Positions 36,530 through 47,338 are shown, counted from the first letter of the stretch. The stretch: 64,000 bases of DNA from Roseburia rectibacter (GCF_014287515.2 NZ_CP092473.1:1019001-1083000); one strand, 5' to 3'. Numbers and translations: made by a program. Notes: generated by a model from the sequence alone, not told the origin.

Positions 36530-38296
36530 ATGGGTATAACAGGAAAGATATATGGGATTAACGGACCGGTTATCACGATACAGGGAAATCTCGGTTATAA
36601 AATGAATGAGATGGTATATGTCGGAGAGAAACATTTAGTCGGGGAAGTGATCCGGCTGACGAAAGAGAAAACGACGATTCAGGTGTATGAGGAGACTTCC
36701 GGGTTAAAGCCGGGGGAAAAAGTTATCGGTGCCGGCAGTGCCATCAGTGTAAAATTAGCTCCTGGAATCTTAAATAATATCTTTGACGGTATTGAACGTC
36801 CATTGCAGAAGATTGCAGAAAAAAGCGGGGCATTTATCCCGACAGGTGCGCAGGCGGATGCGTTGGACAGAGAGAAACTCTGGGAGACGCACATCACGGT
36901 ACAGGCTGGTGATCAGGTAAAAGAAGGTTCTGTTATTGCAGAGGTACCGGAGACAAAGTCGATCGTACATCGTGTGATGCTTCCGCCCGGAGTATCCGGG
37001 ACGGTAACAACTGTAAAACCGGATGGAAAATATACGATCTGTGAAGGGATCGTTACGATACAGACGGAGGATGGCAGTACAAGAGAACTTACCATGACAC
37101 AGGAGTGGCCGATCCGTAAACCGCGCCCGGTATCAGACAGGTATCCGGCAGACAGACCGCTTGTGACGGGACAGCGTATCTTAGATACACTTTTTCCTAT
37201 CGCAAAGGGCGGTACAGCGGCATTGCCGGGAGGATTTGGAACAGGAAAGACCATGACACAGCATCAGCTTGCAAAATGGTGTGATGCAGATATTATCATT
37301 TATATCGGCTGCGGGGAACGTGGAAACGAGATGACCAACGTTTTAGAGGAATTTGGTGAGTTAAACGATCCAAAGACCGGCAACCTTCTGATGGATCGTA
37401 CCACACTGATCGCAAATACTTCCAACATGCCGGTAGCAGCACGTGAGGCAAGTATTTATACCGGCATTACACTGGCAGAATATTATCGTGATATGGGATA
37501 TCATGTGGCGATCATGGCAGATTCCACATCGCGCTGGGCAGAGGCACTGCGTGAGCTTTCGGGCAGACTTGAGGAGATGCCGGCAGAGGAAGGTTTCCCG
37601 GCATATTTAGCATCAAGGCTTTCTGCATTTTACGAGCGTGCCGGATATGTGAAAAATCTAAACGGTTCGGATGGAAGTGTGACGATCATTGGAGCAGTCT
37701 CCCCACAGGGAGGCGATTTTTCGGAACCGGTCACACAGAATACCAAGCGGTTTGTCCGCTGTTTCCTTGCGCTTGATAAATCACTTGCCTATGCGAGACA
37801 TTATCCTGCGATCAACTGGCTGACCAGTTATTCCGAATATATTCCGGATCTGACAGCATGGTATGAAACAAATGTCGGACCGACATTTGTACAGTGCCGG
37901 AATGAGATCTTAAATCTGCTTACCATGGAAAATCGTCTGAATGAGATCGTAAAGCTGATCGGAAGTGATGTGCTCCCGGATGACCAGAAGCTGGTGCTTG
38001 AGATCGCACGTGTGATCCGGCTTGGATTCCTGCAGCAGAACGCATTCCATAAGGAAGATACCTATGTGCCGATGGAAAAACAGCTTCGCATGATGGAGAT
38101 CATCCTTCATCTGTATGACCGGTGCAAAGCCTTGATCGACCGGAATATGCCGATGGCGCTTCTACGCGAAAGTGATATATTTGAGAAGATCATATCCATT
38201 AAATATGATGTGGCAAATGACAAGTTAGAACAGCTGAATCTGTATGATGACAGAATTGAAGAATTTTATCAGCATCTGATGGCAGAAAACGCATAA
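36530..38296 (+). CDS. ntpA: V-type ATPase catalytic subunit A
   Basis: 588 residues, the normal size. It begins [15 protein letters not shown], has the ~90-residue non-homologous insert region, and the P-loop [17 protein letters not shown] (about residue 230). [14 protein letters not shown] and [15 protein letters not shown] are the conserved catalytic blocks. ATG 36530 is chosen because GAGAGG lies 7 bases upstream; the frame also allows a GTG at 36515 that overlaps this site. Confidence 0.96.
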   Translation: MGITGKIYGINGPVITIQGNLGYKMNEMVYVGEKHLVGEVIRLTKEKTTIQVYEETSGLKPGEKVIGAGSAISVKLAPGILNNIFDGIERPLQKIAEKSGAFIPTGAQADALDREKLWETHITVQAGDQVKEGSVIAEVPETKSIVHRVMLPPGVSGTVTTVKPDGKYTICEGIVTIQTEDGSTRELTMTQEWPIRKPRPVSDRYPADRPLVTGQRILDTLFPIAKGGTAALPGGFGTGKTMTQHQLAKWCDADIIIYIGCGERGNEMTNVLEEFGELNDPKTGNLLMDRTTLIANTSNMPVAAREASIYTGITLAEYYRDMGYHVAIMADSTSRWAEALRELSGRLEEMPAEEGFPAYLASRLSAFYERAGYVKNLNGSDGSVTIIGAVSPQGGDFSEPVTQNTKRFVRCFLALDKSLAYARHYPAINWLTSYSEYIPDLTAWYETNVGPTFVQCRNEILNLLTMENRLNEIVKLIGSDVLPDDQKLVLEIARVIRLGFLQQNAFHKEDTYVPMEKQLRMMEIILHLYDRCKALIDRNMPMALLRESDIFEKIISIKYDVANDKLEQLNLYDDRIEEFYQHLMAENA

Positions 38297-38375
38297 AAGG
38301 CGGCTGACTACGCATAAATTTTGTTTGCACACGAACTTAAGATGCGCTGAGGGCAGTGCAGGAATGGAGATTAGT

Positions 38376-39761
38376 ATGGCGATTGAGTATCTGGGATTAA
38401 GTGAGATCAATGGACCGTTAGTTGCTGTGGAAGGCGTAAAAGGTGCTTTCTATGATGAGATCGTGGAATTGGTCGTGGATGGAAAACAGAAAAAATTAGG
38501 GCGCATTGCAGAGATCAATGATGATTATGCAGTCGTTCAGGTATTTGAGAGCACGGAGGAAATGTCTCTTTTAAATACGCATGCAAGGTTAACCGGCAGA
38601 CCACTTTGTGTGGGATTATCAGAGGAGATCTTAGGAAGGACGTTTAACGGCTTAGGACAGCCGGTTGATGGGCTTGGGGCAGTACGTGCCGAGGTTGTAC
38701 GCGACGTGAACGGTCAGCCGATGAACCCGTGCAGCAGGGAATATCCAAGAAACTATATCAGAACCGGTATCTCTGCGATCGATGGTCTTACAACACTGAT
38801 CCGTGGACAGAAGCTTCCTATCTTTTCAGGTAACGGTCTGCCGCATGACGAGCTTGCAGCCCAGATCGTAGAGCAGGCAAGTTTAGGAGACGGGGAAAAT
38901 GAGGATGAGCCGTTTGCAGTCGTGTTTGCGGCAATGGGCGTAAAATATGACGTGGCGGAATATTTTAAACGGCGTTTTGCAGAATGTGGTGTAAGTGATC
39001 ATGTTGCAATGTTTTTAAATCTTTCCAATGATCCGGTCGCAGAGCGTCTGATCACGCCGAAGGTGGCTCTGACTGCTGCTGAATATCTTGCGTTTGAAAA
39101 AAATATGCATATTCTTGTAATACTGACGGATATGACATCGTTTGCGGAGGCAATGCGTGAGGTATCGGCACAGAAAGGTGAGATCCCAAGCCGGAAAGGA
39201 TATCCAGGTTATCTCTACAGTGAATTTGCAGCTCTATATGAGAGAGCCGGAATCGTAAAAGGATCGGCCGGTTCTGTGACACAGATCCCGATTCTGACAA
39301 TGCCAAATGATGATATCACGCATCCGATCCCGGATCTTACCGGTTATATCACCGAGGGTCAGATCGTACTTGAAAGATCACTTCACCAGAAAAATATTTA
39401 TCCGCCGATCAATGTGCTGCCGTCTTTGTCGCGTCTGATGAAAGACGGCATTGGTGAAAAATACACGAGAGAGGATCATCAGGATCTTGCCAATCAGCTC
39501 TTTTCATCCTATGCCCGTGTCGGCGAGGCGAGAGATCTTGCAAGTGTTATCGGTGAGGATGAACTTTCCGATACCGATAAACAGTATTTAAAGTTTGGTA
39601 CAGCTTTCGAAAAAGAATTTATCGGGCAGGGAAAAGATGAGAACCGTTCAATGGCAGAGACACTTGATATCGGATGGAGACTGCTTCATATTCTGCCACG
39701 CGGAGAGTTAGACCGTATTGATACAAAGATCCTTGAAAAGTACTGGGACAGGGAAGAATAA
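38376..39761 (+). CDS. ntpB: V-type ATPase regulatory subunit B
   Basis: 461 residues. It begins [21 protein letters not shown] and shows [26 protein letters not shown], with no P-loop, as expected for the non-catalytic B subunit, and [16 protein letters not shown] with [16 protein letters not shown] 38376 is set by GGAG 6 bases upstream; the frame is open from 38325. It alternates with subunit A in the hexameric head. The preceding 79-base gap contains no evident gene. Confidence 0.96.
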   Translation: MAIEYLGLSEINGPLVAVEGVKGAFYDEIVELVVDGKQKKLGRIAEINDDYAVVQVFESTEEMSLLNTHARLTGRPLCVGLSEEILGRTFNGLGQPVDGLGAVRAEVVRDVNGQPMNPCSREYPRNYIRTGISAIDGLTTLIRGQKLPIFSGNGLPHDELAAQIVEQASLGDGENEDEPFAVVFAAMGVKYDVAEYFKRRFAECGVSDHVAMFLNLSNDPVAERLITPKVALTAAEYLAFEKNMHILVILTDMTSFAEAMREVSAQKGEIPSRKGYPGYLYSEFAALYERAGIVKGSAGSVTQIPILTMPNDDITHPIPDLTGYITEGQIVLERSLHQKNIYPPINVLPSLSRLMKDGIGEKYTREDHQDLANQLFSSYARVGEARDLASVIGEDELSDTDKQYLKFGTAFEKEFIGQGKDENRSMAETLDIGWRLLHILPRGELDRIDTKILEKYWDREE

Positions 39762-39801
39762 TTCTGTTCACCGCAAATTTTTTTACAGGGAGGGATGACG
39801 C

Positions 39802-40428
39802 ATGGATCCGAATACGTTTCCGACGAAAGGAAACCTCATACTGGCAAAAAATGCGCTTGCATTATCCAGACAGGGATTCGATCTGATGGATAAAAAAAGA
39901 AATATCTTGATCCGGGAATTGATGGAATTAATTACGGAAGCGTCGGATATCCAGAGTCAGATCGATGAGACATTTTCCAATGCCTATCAGGCATTGCAGA
40001 AAGCCAATATCCAGATGGGAATCCATCAGGTAGAACAGATCGCAAAGGCAGTTCCGGTGGAAAATTCCATCCGTATCAAGCGCCGCAGTGTCATGGGTAC
40101 GGAGATTCCAAAGGTAGAGTATGAAAAAAACAAGCAGACCCCTGCGTATTCTTTTTATCATACAAGAATGTCGTTAGATGAGGCATGTCAGCAGTTTGAA
40201 AAGGTAAAAGAGCTTACCATCCGCCTTGCAGAGGTTGAAAATTCTGCCTACCGTCTTGCATATAATATAAAAAAAACACAGAAGCGTGCAAATGCGCTAT
40301 CGAATATTACGATTCCGAAATATGAAAAATTGTCGCGTGAAATACAGGAGTATCTGGAAGAAAAAGAGAGGGAAGAATTCACAAGACAGAAAGTTGTAAA
40401 GAAAAACCGGATAAAGAATGAAAAATAA
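39802..40428 (+). CDS. ntpD: V-type ATPase subunit D
   Basis: 208 residues. It begins MDPNTFPTKGNLILAKNALALSRQGFDLMDKKRNIL, the D-subunit signature, and is largely two long helices with RANALSNITIPKYEKL near the C-terminus. It forms the central rotor shaft through the A3B3 head. AGGGAGG precedes the ATG. It is the last of nine V-ATPase genes and is followed by a long inverted repeat that ends in a T run. Confidence 0.93.
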   Translation: MDPNTFPTKGNLILAKNALALSRQGFDLMDKKRNILIRELMELITEASDIQSQIDETFSNAYQALQKANIQMGIHQVEQIAKAVPVENSIRIKRRSVMGTEIPKVEYEKNKQTPAYSFYHTRMSLDEACQQFEKVKELTIRLAEVENSAYRLAYNIKKTQKRANALSNITIPKYEKLSREIQEYLEEKEREEFTRQKVVKKNRIKNEK

Positions 40429-40434
40429 AAAAAC

Positions 40435-40522
40435 ATGGGTGCCAAAATCTGGATTTTGAATTTATGATTGTGCAATTTGACAGTCTTTAAGTTATGAACC
40501 AGATTTTGCACCCATATTTTTA
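40435..40522 (+). terminator. Long imperfect hairpin/terminator after the V-ATPase operon
   Basis: ATGGGTGCCAAAATCTGG (40435-40452) pairs with CCAGATTTTGCACCCAT (40499-40515) through 17 bp with one bulged base, around a 46-base loop, and is followed by ATTTTT. The loop is unusually long for a terminator, so it may be another palindromic element. Confidence 0.6.
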
Positions 40523-40545
40523 TAAGAAGCGAAATGCCTGGCGCA

Positions 40546-41781
40546 TCAGCTCCGGTAGGTATCGGAAAACAGCTCGCGGTACCATTTCAGGGCATCAATA
40601 TAGGCATCATATACGGTCTGTGTATCGAGATTTTCTAAGATCATAAGTCTTGAAACTTCAGACCAGTTGCCAGCCTCGTACTGTTTGATAAAATATAACG
40701 GTTCTGCAAAAATGCCGCTTTGCCGGATGAGTGCATCTTCAATGTCATGCGAAACCTTGACAAGGGATAGTGCTTCCTCCATTGGTTTGTCGAGGATAAT
40801 ATCAAGCACGGAGAAGAGTCCGGTTAAGAACAGTTCGGAAGCCTTTCCGCCAAGTTCAAATGCAGGAGCGAGATTTTCGGCAAATTTTGCACGTAACAGG
40901 GATAAACGCGTGATCTCGTTTGGCTTGTCAGAGCACAACTGATTGACAACGGCTGTGTTGATCCAGCGTTTCAACTCTTTCTGTCCGAGCATGGCAGCCG
41001 CGTGCCGGATAGAAGTAATCTCCGAGTTGACAGCCATATGATTGACCATACGAAGAAGTGAGATGACAAGCGCAGTGTCATGAGCGATAATGTCTGCTGC
41101 TTTTGTCAGGTCAAAGTCTTCTGTATTGACCAGATTCATAAGTTCAATGTAATTGATCTTTAATGGAGCTACCTTGTGTGTTCCTTTTGTGACAGGCAGT
41201 CTGTAAAAACTTCCCTCATAAAGGCAGCAGCTCTTATCCTGACGGATCGCATCGAAGGTCTCTGTATCTGTTATGTTTGAAGCACAGAGTCTGATATCCG
41301 GATAAACCTGATTAAAGTAAATACGGGCTTTACTGATATCGATCTGTTCACAGTCTAACATGACATAATCCATCAGTGTGAGCAGATCATGATAAGCCTC
41401 ATAGCTTGATACAGGAAGTTTACGGATGGCAAAACGGTATCCCATCTCTTTGAGCGCTTTTACACGGTCAATATACATTGGTGTGCATGGAATATTTCCT
41501 TTTAGCAGTAATACGAAAAATTCGTGTGGCAGACCGCATTGTGCAGGAATATCGGAAAAGATCGATATTTCATTGACCGGAACAAAAATCTCTTTTGCAG
41601 GGGAAAGTGTTTCAAGCCCCATATTTAAGATCAGTTCGAACCCTTCAATCTGGGCGGCACCGTCATTGCTTCCGCTTCCTAAAAGATTTGGGTGAAGCAG
41701 GAAATTCGCTTTCTGCGTATATAGAGAATATGCGCTGACTTTTATGTTTTCATCAAATAGGGGTATTAATGTAACCAGCAT
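40546..41781 (-). CDS. EAL-HDOD signalling protein (YuxH-like)
   Basis: About 411 residues. The N-terminal half is a degenerate EAL domain without the EAL motif (it has VMLDCEQIDISKARIY, FAIRKLPV), and the C-terminal half is an HDOD domain (LTKAADIIAHDTALVISLLRMVNH, GQKELKRWINTAVVNQLC). The pair is the YuxH architecture. ATG 41781 is chosen for GGAG about 8 bases upstream; the frame opens at 41823. Loss of catalytic residues means it probably senses or scaffolds rather than cleaves c-di-GMP. Confidence 0.85.
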   Translation of the reverse strand: MLVTLIPLFDENIKVSAYSLYTQKANFLLHPNLLGSGSNDGAAQIEGFELILNMGLETLSPAKEIFVPVNEISIFSDIPAQCGLPHEFFVLLLKGNIPCTPMYIDRVKALKEMGYRFAIRKLPVSSYEAYHDLLTLMDYVMLDCEQIDISKARIYFNQVYPDIRLCASNITDTETFDAIRQDKSCCLYEGSFYRLPVTKGTHKVAPLKINYIELMNLVNTEDFDLTKAADIIAHDTALVISLLRMVNHMAVNSEITSIRHAAAMLGQKELKRWINTAVVNQLCSDKPNEITRLSLLRAKFAENLAPAFELGGKASELFLTGLFSVLDIILDKPMEEALSLVKVSHDIEDALIRQSGIFAEPLYFIKQYEAGNWSEVSRLMILENLDTQTVYDAYIDALKWYRELFSDTYRS

Positions 41782-42022
41782 AGGCGTTCTCCTTATAGCA
41801 TGGATTCCTGTTGGAAAAACCATACAAAACTTTAATATTTATCTATCTTTACTATACTATAAATCTGTGAAAAAAGACACATTTTTTTACAATTAATAAA
41901 CAGAAAACATATTTTTTGAAAAAATATGAAAATGCTTGATATTTCAGAATGAATGTGAAAAACTAAAGAAAGAAGAACTGGATGAACGTGAAAATAAAAC
42001 ATGAAAGAATGGAGGGTTTTGC

Positions 42023-43495
42023 ATGTTAAAACAATGGGAAAAACCAGAGCGTCCGTCGGATGAGAAATTAGAGGGGCGGCTTAAGGATGCACGGATGAAA
42101 TTACAGGAGCAGCAGCTTAAGGTAAAAGAACACGGACTGCCGGTACTTGTACTGGTCGAAGGCTGGGGAACCGCAGGCAAAGGTTCTCTGATCGGTCAGA
42201 TCATCAAAAATATCGATCCGCGATTTTTTAAGGTAGAATCAATGTCAGCACCGACGGAGGAGGAAAAAAGAAAGCCGTTTTTGTACCGTCATTTTGTGAA
42301 GATTCCGGAAAACGGCAAGTTCAGTTTCTTAGATTCCGGCTGGATGGACGAGATCATGAAAGAAAGACTGCACGAAAAGATCAGCGATGAGGCATATGCG
42401 CACCGTATTGAGAGTGTCAAGCGGTTCGAACGTCAGCTGACAGACAACGGTTATCTTGTTGTGAAATTATTTTTGCAGGTTTCCAAATCTGAGCAGGAAA
42501 AACGTATAGAGCATCTGTCGAAGGAGAAGGATACCAGATGGCGTGTCAGTAAAAATGACCGTTGGCAGAATGATCACTATGAAAAATGCTCAGATGCATT
42601 TGATTCCTATTTAAAGGAAACGAATCTGCCGTCGGCACCGTGGTATATCATTGATGCAGAGTCAAAAAAATGGACAGAGCTGCAGGCACTTGAGATTCTG
42701 ACAGAGGGAATTGATGTGGCACTTGCCAATAATGCGATGGCAGTACCGATCTTACAGAATGTATTTTCCATGAAAAAAATGCCGTTATTATCTGAGATTC
42801 CACTGGATAAGACGATGGAAGAAGATGCGTACAAAAAAGAGCTGAAACAATTACAGCACAGATTAGGAGAACTTCATAACCGTCTGTACCGTAAAAAGGT
42901 TCCGGTTATCATTGCATACGAGGGATGGGATGCGGCAGGAAAGGGTGGCAATATTAAACGGATCACAGGCGCATTGGACCCAAGAGGCTATGAAGTACAT
43001 CCGATCGCAAGTCCGGAGCCGCACGAGAAAGCGAGACATTATCTCTGGCGTTTCTGGACAAGGCTGCCAAAGACAGGGCATATTGCGATCTTTGACCGTA
43101 CCTGGTATGGCAGAGTCATGGTAGAACGCCTTGAGGGATTCTGCAGTGAAAATGACTGGAAACGTGCTTACAACGAGATCAATGAGTTTGAAAAAGAGCT
43201 GCACGACTGGGGCGCTGTCATCATCAAGTTCTGGGTGCAGATCGATAAGGATACGCAGTTGGAACGTTTCAATGAGCGGCAGAATACACCGCAGAAGCAG
43301 TGGAAGATCACAGATGAGGACTGGCGCAACCGTGAAAAATGGGATCAGTATGAAGATGCGGTCAATGAAATGATCCAGAAAACAAGTACCACGTATGCGC
43401 CGTGGCATATTTTAGAGTCGGTAGACAAGCGGTATGCAAGGATCAAGGCACTTAAGATCGTGATCGAAGAGTTGGAAAAGGCGCTTGGAAAGTGA
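42023..43495 (+). CDS. pap: Polyphosphate:AMP phosphotransferase (two-domain PPK2)
   Basis: 490 residues with two PPK2 domains. The first has VLVEGWGTAGKGSLIGQI, the second VIIAYEGWDAAGKGGNIKR with DRTWYGRVMVERLEGF, both P-loops intact, which is the class II PPK2 arrangement. Such enzymes phosphorylate AMP to ADP with polyphosphate. GGAGGG lies before the ATG. The gene stands alone: a two-domain fusion is the norm for this class. Confidence 0.92.
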   Translation: MLKQWEKPERPSDEKLEGRLKDARMKLQEQQLKVKEHGLPVLVLVEGWGTAGKGSLIGQIIKNIDPRFFKVESMSAPTEEEKRKPFLYRHFVKIPENGKFSFLDSGWMDEIMKERLHEKISDEAYAHRIESVKRFERQLTDNGYLVVKLFLQVSKSEQEKRIEHLSKEKDTRWRVSKNDRWQNDHYEKCSDAFDSYLKETNLPSAPWYIIDAESKKWTELQALEILTEGIDVALANNAMAVPILQNVFSMKKMPLLSEIPLDKTMEEDAYKKELKQLQHRLGELHNRLYRKKVPVIIAYEGWDAAGKGGNIKRITGALDPRGYEVHPIASPEPHEKARHYLWRFWTRLPKTGHIAIFDRTWYGRVMVERLEGFCSENDWKRAYNEINEFEKELHDWGAVIIKFWVQIDKDTQLERFNERQNTPQKQWKITDEDWRNREKWDQYEDAVNEMIQKTSTTYAPWHILESVDKRYARIKALKIVIEELEKALGK

Positions 43496-43583
43496 TAAAC
43501 AAAGTATCGTTTTGTACTTTCCTTTTTGAGACGAAAGCATTATAATAAGAAGAAATACAACAGACACAACAGATTGTTTAGAA

Positions 43584-44051
43584 ATGGAGATTTGCATGCC
43601 ATATATATTACTAGCAGGGATTGTATTTGGTTCTGATTTGTGGATCAAGCACCATATGGATAAAAAATATGCCAGATATGTGGTGCATCCGAGGCGGCGG
43701 AATAAGATTCTGATCGAAAAATATTATAACCGCGGGGCTGCACTTAATTTCCTGGCAAAAAAGCCCCGTGTAATGCGCACGCTGCATACGGTGATCATGT
43801 TTTTTGTCGGAGTTTTATATTATTTCCTGCTTCGTATGCCGGGGCACCGTCTGAGCAAGACAGGTGCATCTTTACTTGTCGGTGGAGGGCTAAATAATCT
43901 GCTGGACCGTTATACCAGAGGGTATGTGGTTGATTATGTGAAGTTTAATTTTGGACCGAAGTGGCTGCGTGGGATCATATTTAATATCTCAGATTTCTGT
44001 ATTTTTATCGGTGCATTTTTATCGGTTGTGGGAAGTGAGGTCTCATCATGA
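43584..44051 (+). CDS. Signal peptidase II-like (LspA) membrane protein
   Basis: 155 residues with four hydrophobic stretches. The LspA signatures are in order: SDLWIKHHM (near D..K), YNRGAALNF (N.GAAF), GGGLNNLLDRYTRGYVVDY (catalytic Asp in NNLLDR) and IFNISDFCIFIG (second Asp). Signal peptidase II cleaves lipoprotein signal peptides; whether this is the main enzyme is unclear, since its usual neighbours are absent. The start is preceded by GAAATGGAG. Its end overlaps the PAP2 start by 4 bases. Confidence 0.75.
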   Translation: MEICMPYILLAGIVFGSDLWIKHHMDKKYARYVVHPRRRNKILIEKYYNRGAALNFLAKKPRVMRTLHTVIMFFVGVLYYFLLRMPGHRLSKTGASLLVGGGLNNLLDRYTRGYVVDYVKFNFGPKWLRGIIFNISDFCIFIGAFLSVVGSEVSS

Positions 44052-44548
44052 CGCAGCAGACTTACCGGAAGATGATGGGGTACTTTTTACAGGATAAAAA
44101 AAAAATCTGCCGGATCGTCTGGGCAAACAGGATTTTTACAGGGATCGTTTTTTTCAGTTATCCGCTTTATCTGCTGTATTTGTTTTTTTTAGGAGATACT
44201 TTCCTGCTGCAGGCGGTACTGGTACCGGCGGTTTCATTTGTGGTAGTGTCGGTGTCACGTAAGATTATCAATGAACCGCGACCTTATGAAAAATACGGCA
44301 TTCCGCCGGTGTTAGACAAGGATACCAGTGGAAAATCGTTTCCGAGCCGTCATGTGTTTTCTGTATTTGTGATTGCTGTTACGGTATTTGTAAAGAATCC
44401 GGTGGCAGGTTGTATACTTGCAGTGACAGGGATTCTGATCGCAGTGATCCGGGTAATCGGGGGTGTTCATACGGTACTCGATGTCGCAGCAGGCGCAGCA
44501 GTGGGGATTGTAAGCGGTGTACTTGGATATTATCTGCTTCCGTATTAG
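44048..44548 (+). CDS. PAP2-family phosphatase, small
   Basis: 166 residues with about five membrane segments. The PAP2 signature is complete: KIINEPRPYEKY (K......RP), SFPSRHVFSVF (PSRH) and RVIGGVHTVLDVAAG (SR/GG..H). Small PAP2 proteins of this size often act on undecaprenyl pyrophosphate or phosphatidylglycerol phosphate. The 4-base overlap with the LspA-like gene (ATGA at 44048) indicates one operon. Confidence 0.85.
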   Translation: MTQQTYRKMMGYFLQDKKKICRIVWANRIFTGIVFFSYPLYLLYLFFLGDTFLLQAVLVPAVSFVVVSVSRKIINEPRPYEKYGIPPVLDKDTSGKSFPSRHVFSVFVIAVTVFVKNPVAGCILAVTGILIAVIRVIGGVHTVLDVAAGAAVGIVSGVLGYYLLPY

Positions 44549-44642
44549 CGATAGTAAACGAATATTACCATATATTTTTGGAAAAATAAAAACAACGAAC
44601 TGTAAATGAAAATTTTTTGGATTTGCAGAAATGGAGAAGAAG

Positions 44643-46415
44643 ATGGACACGATGATGAATAGTTTTTCAAGAGAACAGATGGAATATATCGTGGAATTGT
44701 TTAATCCGTGTATGGACGATTATCTGTATGTGTTTGATCTGCAGAAAGATTTTTATAAGATCTCAAAACATGCGACAGATCGTTTCCTTTTACCGGGAGA
44801 AACTTTTGACAATGCAGCAAAAGAGCATCATACATTTGTGTACACAGAGGATCAGCCGCGTCTGGATGAAGAGTTTAACCGTATTATGAAAGGGGAGATT
44901 GTTTTTCATAATATGCATTACCGGTGGTTAGACCGTGAGGGGCATCCAGTCTGGATCAACTGCAGGGGGCGTGTGTTAAATGACGCTGACGGAAGACCAC
45001 ATTTTCTGGTTGGATGTATCAATGAGATCGGTCAGAAACAAAAGGCAGACAATGTCAGCGGACTGCTTGGTGAATCGAGCCTTTCGGCTTATGTGGAGCA
45101 GTTTGGGGACGGACTGCCGGATGGATTTTTCCTTCGTATTGGCATTGATGATTTTCGGGATATCAATGGTGACTTCGGAATGGAGTATGGCGATTATATC
45201 TTAAAAAGTACGGCAGATTGTATCAGCGCTAACATCAAACCGGGGCAGAAGCTGTACCGTGTATTAGCAGATGAGTTCATGGTTGTTGATTTTTCTGGTG
45301 GTGATATGGAAGCAGCAACGGAACTCTATAAAGCAATCCGGAAGAGTCTTGACGTATTTATTGAGGAAAATGGATATAAATCTGTATTTACCATATCTGC
45401 GGGGGCTGTCGATACAGCAAAGACATCCGGAACATACAAAAATATCATGAAATTGTCCGAGTATGCTCTTAACACTGCCAAAGATCTGGGAAAGAACCGC
45501 TGTTATATATTTATGAAGGAAGATTATGACAGTTTTCTACGGAAGAAACAGATCACACGCCAGCTTCATCATGCAGTAAATCATGGATTTGAGGGATTTG
45601 AGACTTATTATCAGCCAATCGTGGACACAAAGACACGCCGGCTGGTCGGTGCAGAGGCACTGATGCGTTTTTCCATGCCGGAAAAAATTCAGGCGGGAGA
45701 GTCTGAAAAAGAAGTGGTATGTGTAAAGGAAGATGAAAACGGGGCAAAAGATACAGTCCGCTGGGAGCGTATCTCTCCGGTAGAATTTATTCCGCTACTG
45801 GAGGAAACCGGTCTGATCATTCCGGCAGGAAAATGGATGCTTCATCAGGCAATCTCAACCTGCAGCAGATGGCAGAAATATATTCCTGATTTCAGGATCA
45901 ATATCAATCTGTCCTATGTGCAGGTCATGAAAAGCCGTGTTCTGACAGAGATACTGACAGCACTGCGTCTTTACGGACTTGAACCGTCCGCAGTAGGAAT
46001 TGAGCTGACAGAAAGTGGTTATCTGGATTCTAATACACATTTCAAAAAACTGTGGGATGGATTAAAGAAAAACGGTGTACTTGTAATTTTAGATGATTTT
46101 GGAACAGGATATTCCAATCTTCACTGTCTTGGTGATCTAAGACCGAATTATATCAAGATCGACCGTTCCTTTACATTAAAAGCATTAAATAACCAGTACG
46201 AACACGATCTGATGACACAGATCATCACGATGACGCACAAACTTGGGCTGACGCTCTGTGTTGAGGGAATTGAGACAGAGAGTGAGTTTAAAAAGATATC
46301 AGAGTTAGATCCGGATTATATCCAGGGATTCTTATTCGGCAGACCACAGCCGGCAGAAGAATTCTATGAGAATCTGATTGGGCCGGCGGTGGCTGCTGCT
46401 CATCTTACTGCGTGA
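44643..46415 (+). CDS. PAS-GGDEF-EAL phosphodiesterase
   Basis: About 590 residues. A PAS-like N-terminal domain (DYLYVFDLQKDFYKIS, RGRVLNDADGRPHFLVGCI) leads to a GGDEF-type domain with the altered motif LADEF in place of GGDEF, then a full EAL domain (GAEALMRFS, NLSYVQVMKS, LDDFGTGYSNL, KIDRSF, VEGIE). The first domain probably cannot make c-di-GMP; the EAL part should cleave it. ATG 44643 is preferred to 44631 because GGAG then lies upstream rather than inside the frame. Confidence 0.88.
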   Translation: MDTMMNSFSREQMEYIVELFNPCMDDYLYVFDLQKDFYKISKHATDRFLLPGETFDNAAKEHHTFVYTEDQPRLDEEFNRIMKGEIVFHNMHYRWLDREGHPVWINCRGRVLNDADGRPHFLVGCINEIGQKQKADNVSGLLGESSLSAYVEQFGDGLPDGFFLRIGIDDFRDINGDFGMEYGDYILKSTADCISANIKPGQKLYRVLADEFMVVDFSGGDMEAATELYKAIRKSLDVFIEENGYKSVFTISAGAVDTAKTSGTYKNIMKLSEYALNTAKDLGKNRCYIFMKEDYDSFLRKKQITRQLHHAVNHGFEGFETYYQPIVDTKTRRLVGAEALMRFSMPEKIQAGESEKEVVCVKEDENGAKDTVRWERISPVEFIPLLEETGLIIPAGKWMLHQAISTCSRWQKYIPDFRININLSYVQVMKSRVLTEILTALRLYGLEPSAVGIELTESGYLDSNTHFKKLWDGLKKNGVLVILDDFGTGYSNLHCLGDLRPNYIKIDRSFTLKALNNQYEHDLMTQIITMTHKLGLTLCVEGIETESEFKKISELDPDYIQGFLFGRPQPAEEFYENLIGPAVAAAHLTA

Positions 46416-46438
46416 TCGGACATGACAGGATCTTAGGC

Positions 46439-47338
46439 TTATGGATGAACCGTATCTGGCGACTGCCGCCTGCGGTATTCGCGGGGGGTCTGTCCGAAGC
46501 GTTTCTTAAAAATACGGTTAAAATAAGAAAGATTTTCAAAACCGACTTCCGATGCGATCGCAAGGATTGAAGAGTCGGAGGAGATCAAAAGTCTTGATGC
46601 CATGGTGAGCCTGTATTCGTTGAGATAATCGACGAAAGAGGTTCCCATGGTATTTTTAAAATATTTCATAAAATGGGACTGGCTTAAGTCCACTTCGTTT
46701 GCGATATCTTCGATCGTGATCTTTTCCATATAATTGTTTTCTACATATTTTAGGATCAGCTTCATTTTTTCTAAAGACTTGCTGCGGTCTTTGCCGGAAA
46801 GTTCTTTTGTGCTGCACTTATGAAACAAAGTATAAAACAGCAGAAAAAGCTGTCCTTTGATAAAAAGCTGATAACCGGACGGATAAGTTTTGCATATCTC
46901 ATCATTTGCATCGATACAGGCAGAAATCTCCCCATAATGCGGACTGTCCGGTGTATACAAAAGCGGCAGGGAGACATTGCCGGAGATCAGCGGAACTAAA
47001 AAATCCGTATTACAGGTATCCGTTTTCTTGGAGATCAGCATGTTTGGGTGAAAAATGATATTTTCGTACTCCATGGATTCAGACTCAAACTGCCCGATCG
47101 AGTGAAGCTGTCCCGGAAGAATCAGGGCAATGTCTCCTGCAGTTACCATGTGCTGGGCGAAATCGACCGTGATCGTGCCTTTTCCTTTTTTTATATAGAT
47201 AATTTCCATCTCATCGTGCCAGTGCATCGGCACATACCCGAAATCTAACGGAATTGAGCAGAGATATGTGATATAAGGAAATAAAGGATCGCCATGTGAA
47301 ATTTTTTCCTGGTAGTTTTCATATTCTAAAATATTCAT
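46439..47338 (-). CDS. AraC-family regulator with cupin domain
   Basis: 299 residues. The N-terminal cupin (PMHWHDEMEIIYIKKGKGTITVD, GDIALILPGQLHSIG) binds a sugar-like ligand in relatives; the C-terminal 100 residues hold two HTH motifs (ITIEDIANEVDLSQSHFMKYF, ILAIASEVGFENLSYFNRIFKK). It is divergent from glgP. No ribosome site precedes ATG 47338, but a -10 TACAAT lies only 9 bases upstream, so the mRNA could be leaderless. Targets are unknown. Confidence 0.9.
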   Translation of the reverse strand: MNILEYENYQEKISHGDPLFPYITYLCSIPLDFGYVPMHWHDEMEIIYIKKGKGTITVDFAQHMVTAGDIALILPGQLHSIGQFESESMEYENIIFHPNMLISKKTDTCNTDFLVPLISGNVSLPLLYTPDSPHYGEISACIDANDEICKTYPSGYQLFIKGQLFLLFYTLFHKCSTKELSGKDRSKSLEKMKLILKYVENNYMEKITIEDIANEVDLSQSHFMKYFKNTMGTSFVDYLNEYRLTMASRLLISSDSSILAIASEVGFENLSYFNRIFKKRFGQTPREYRRRQSPDTVHP

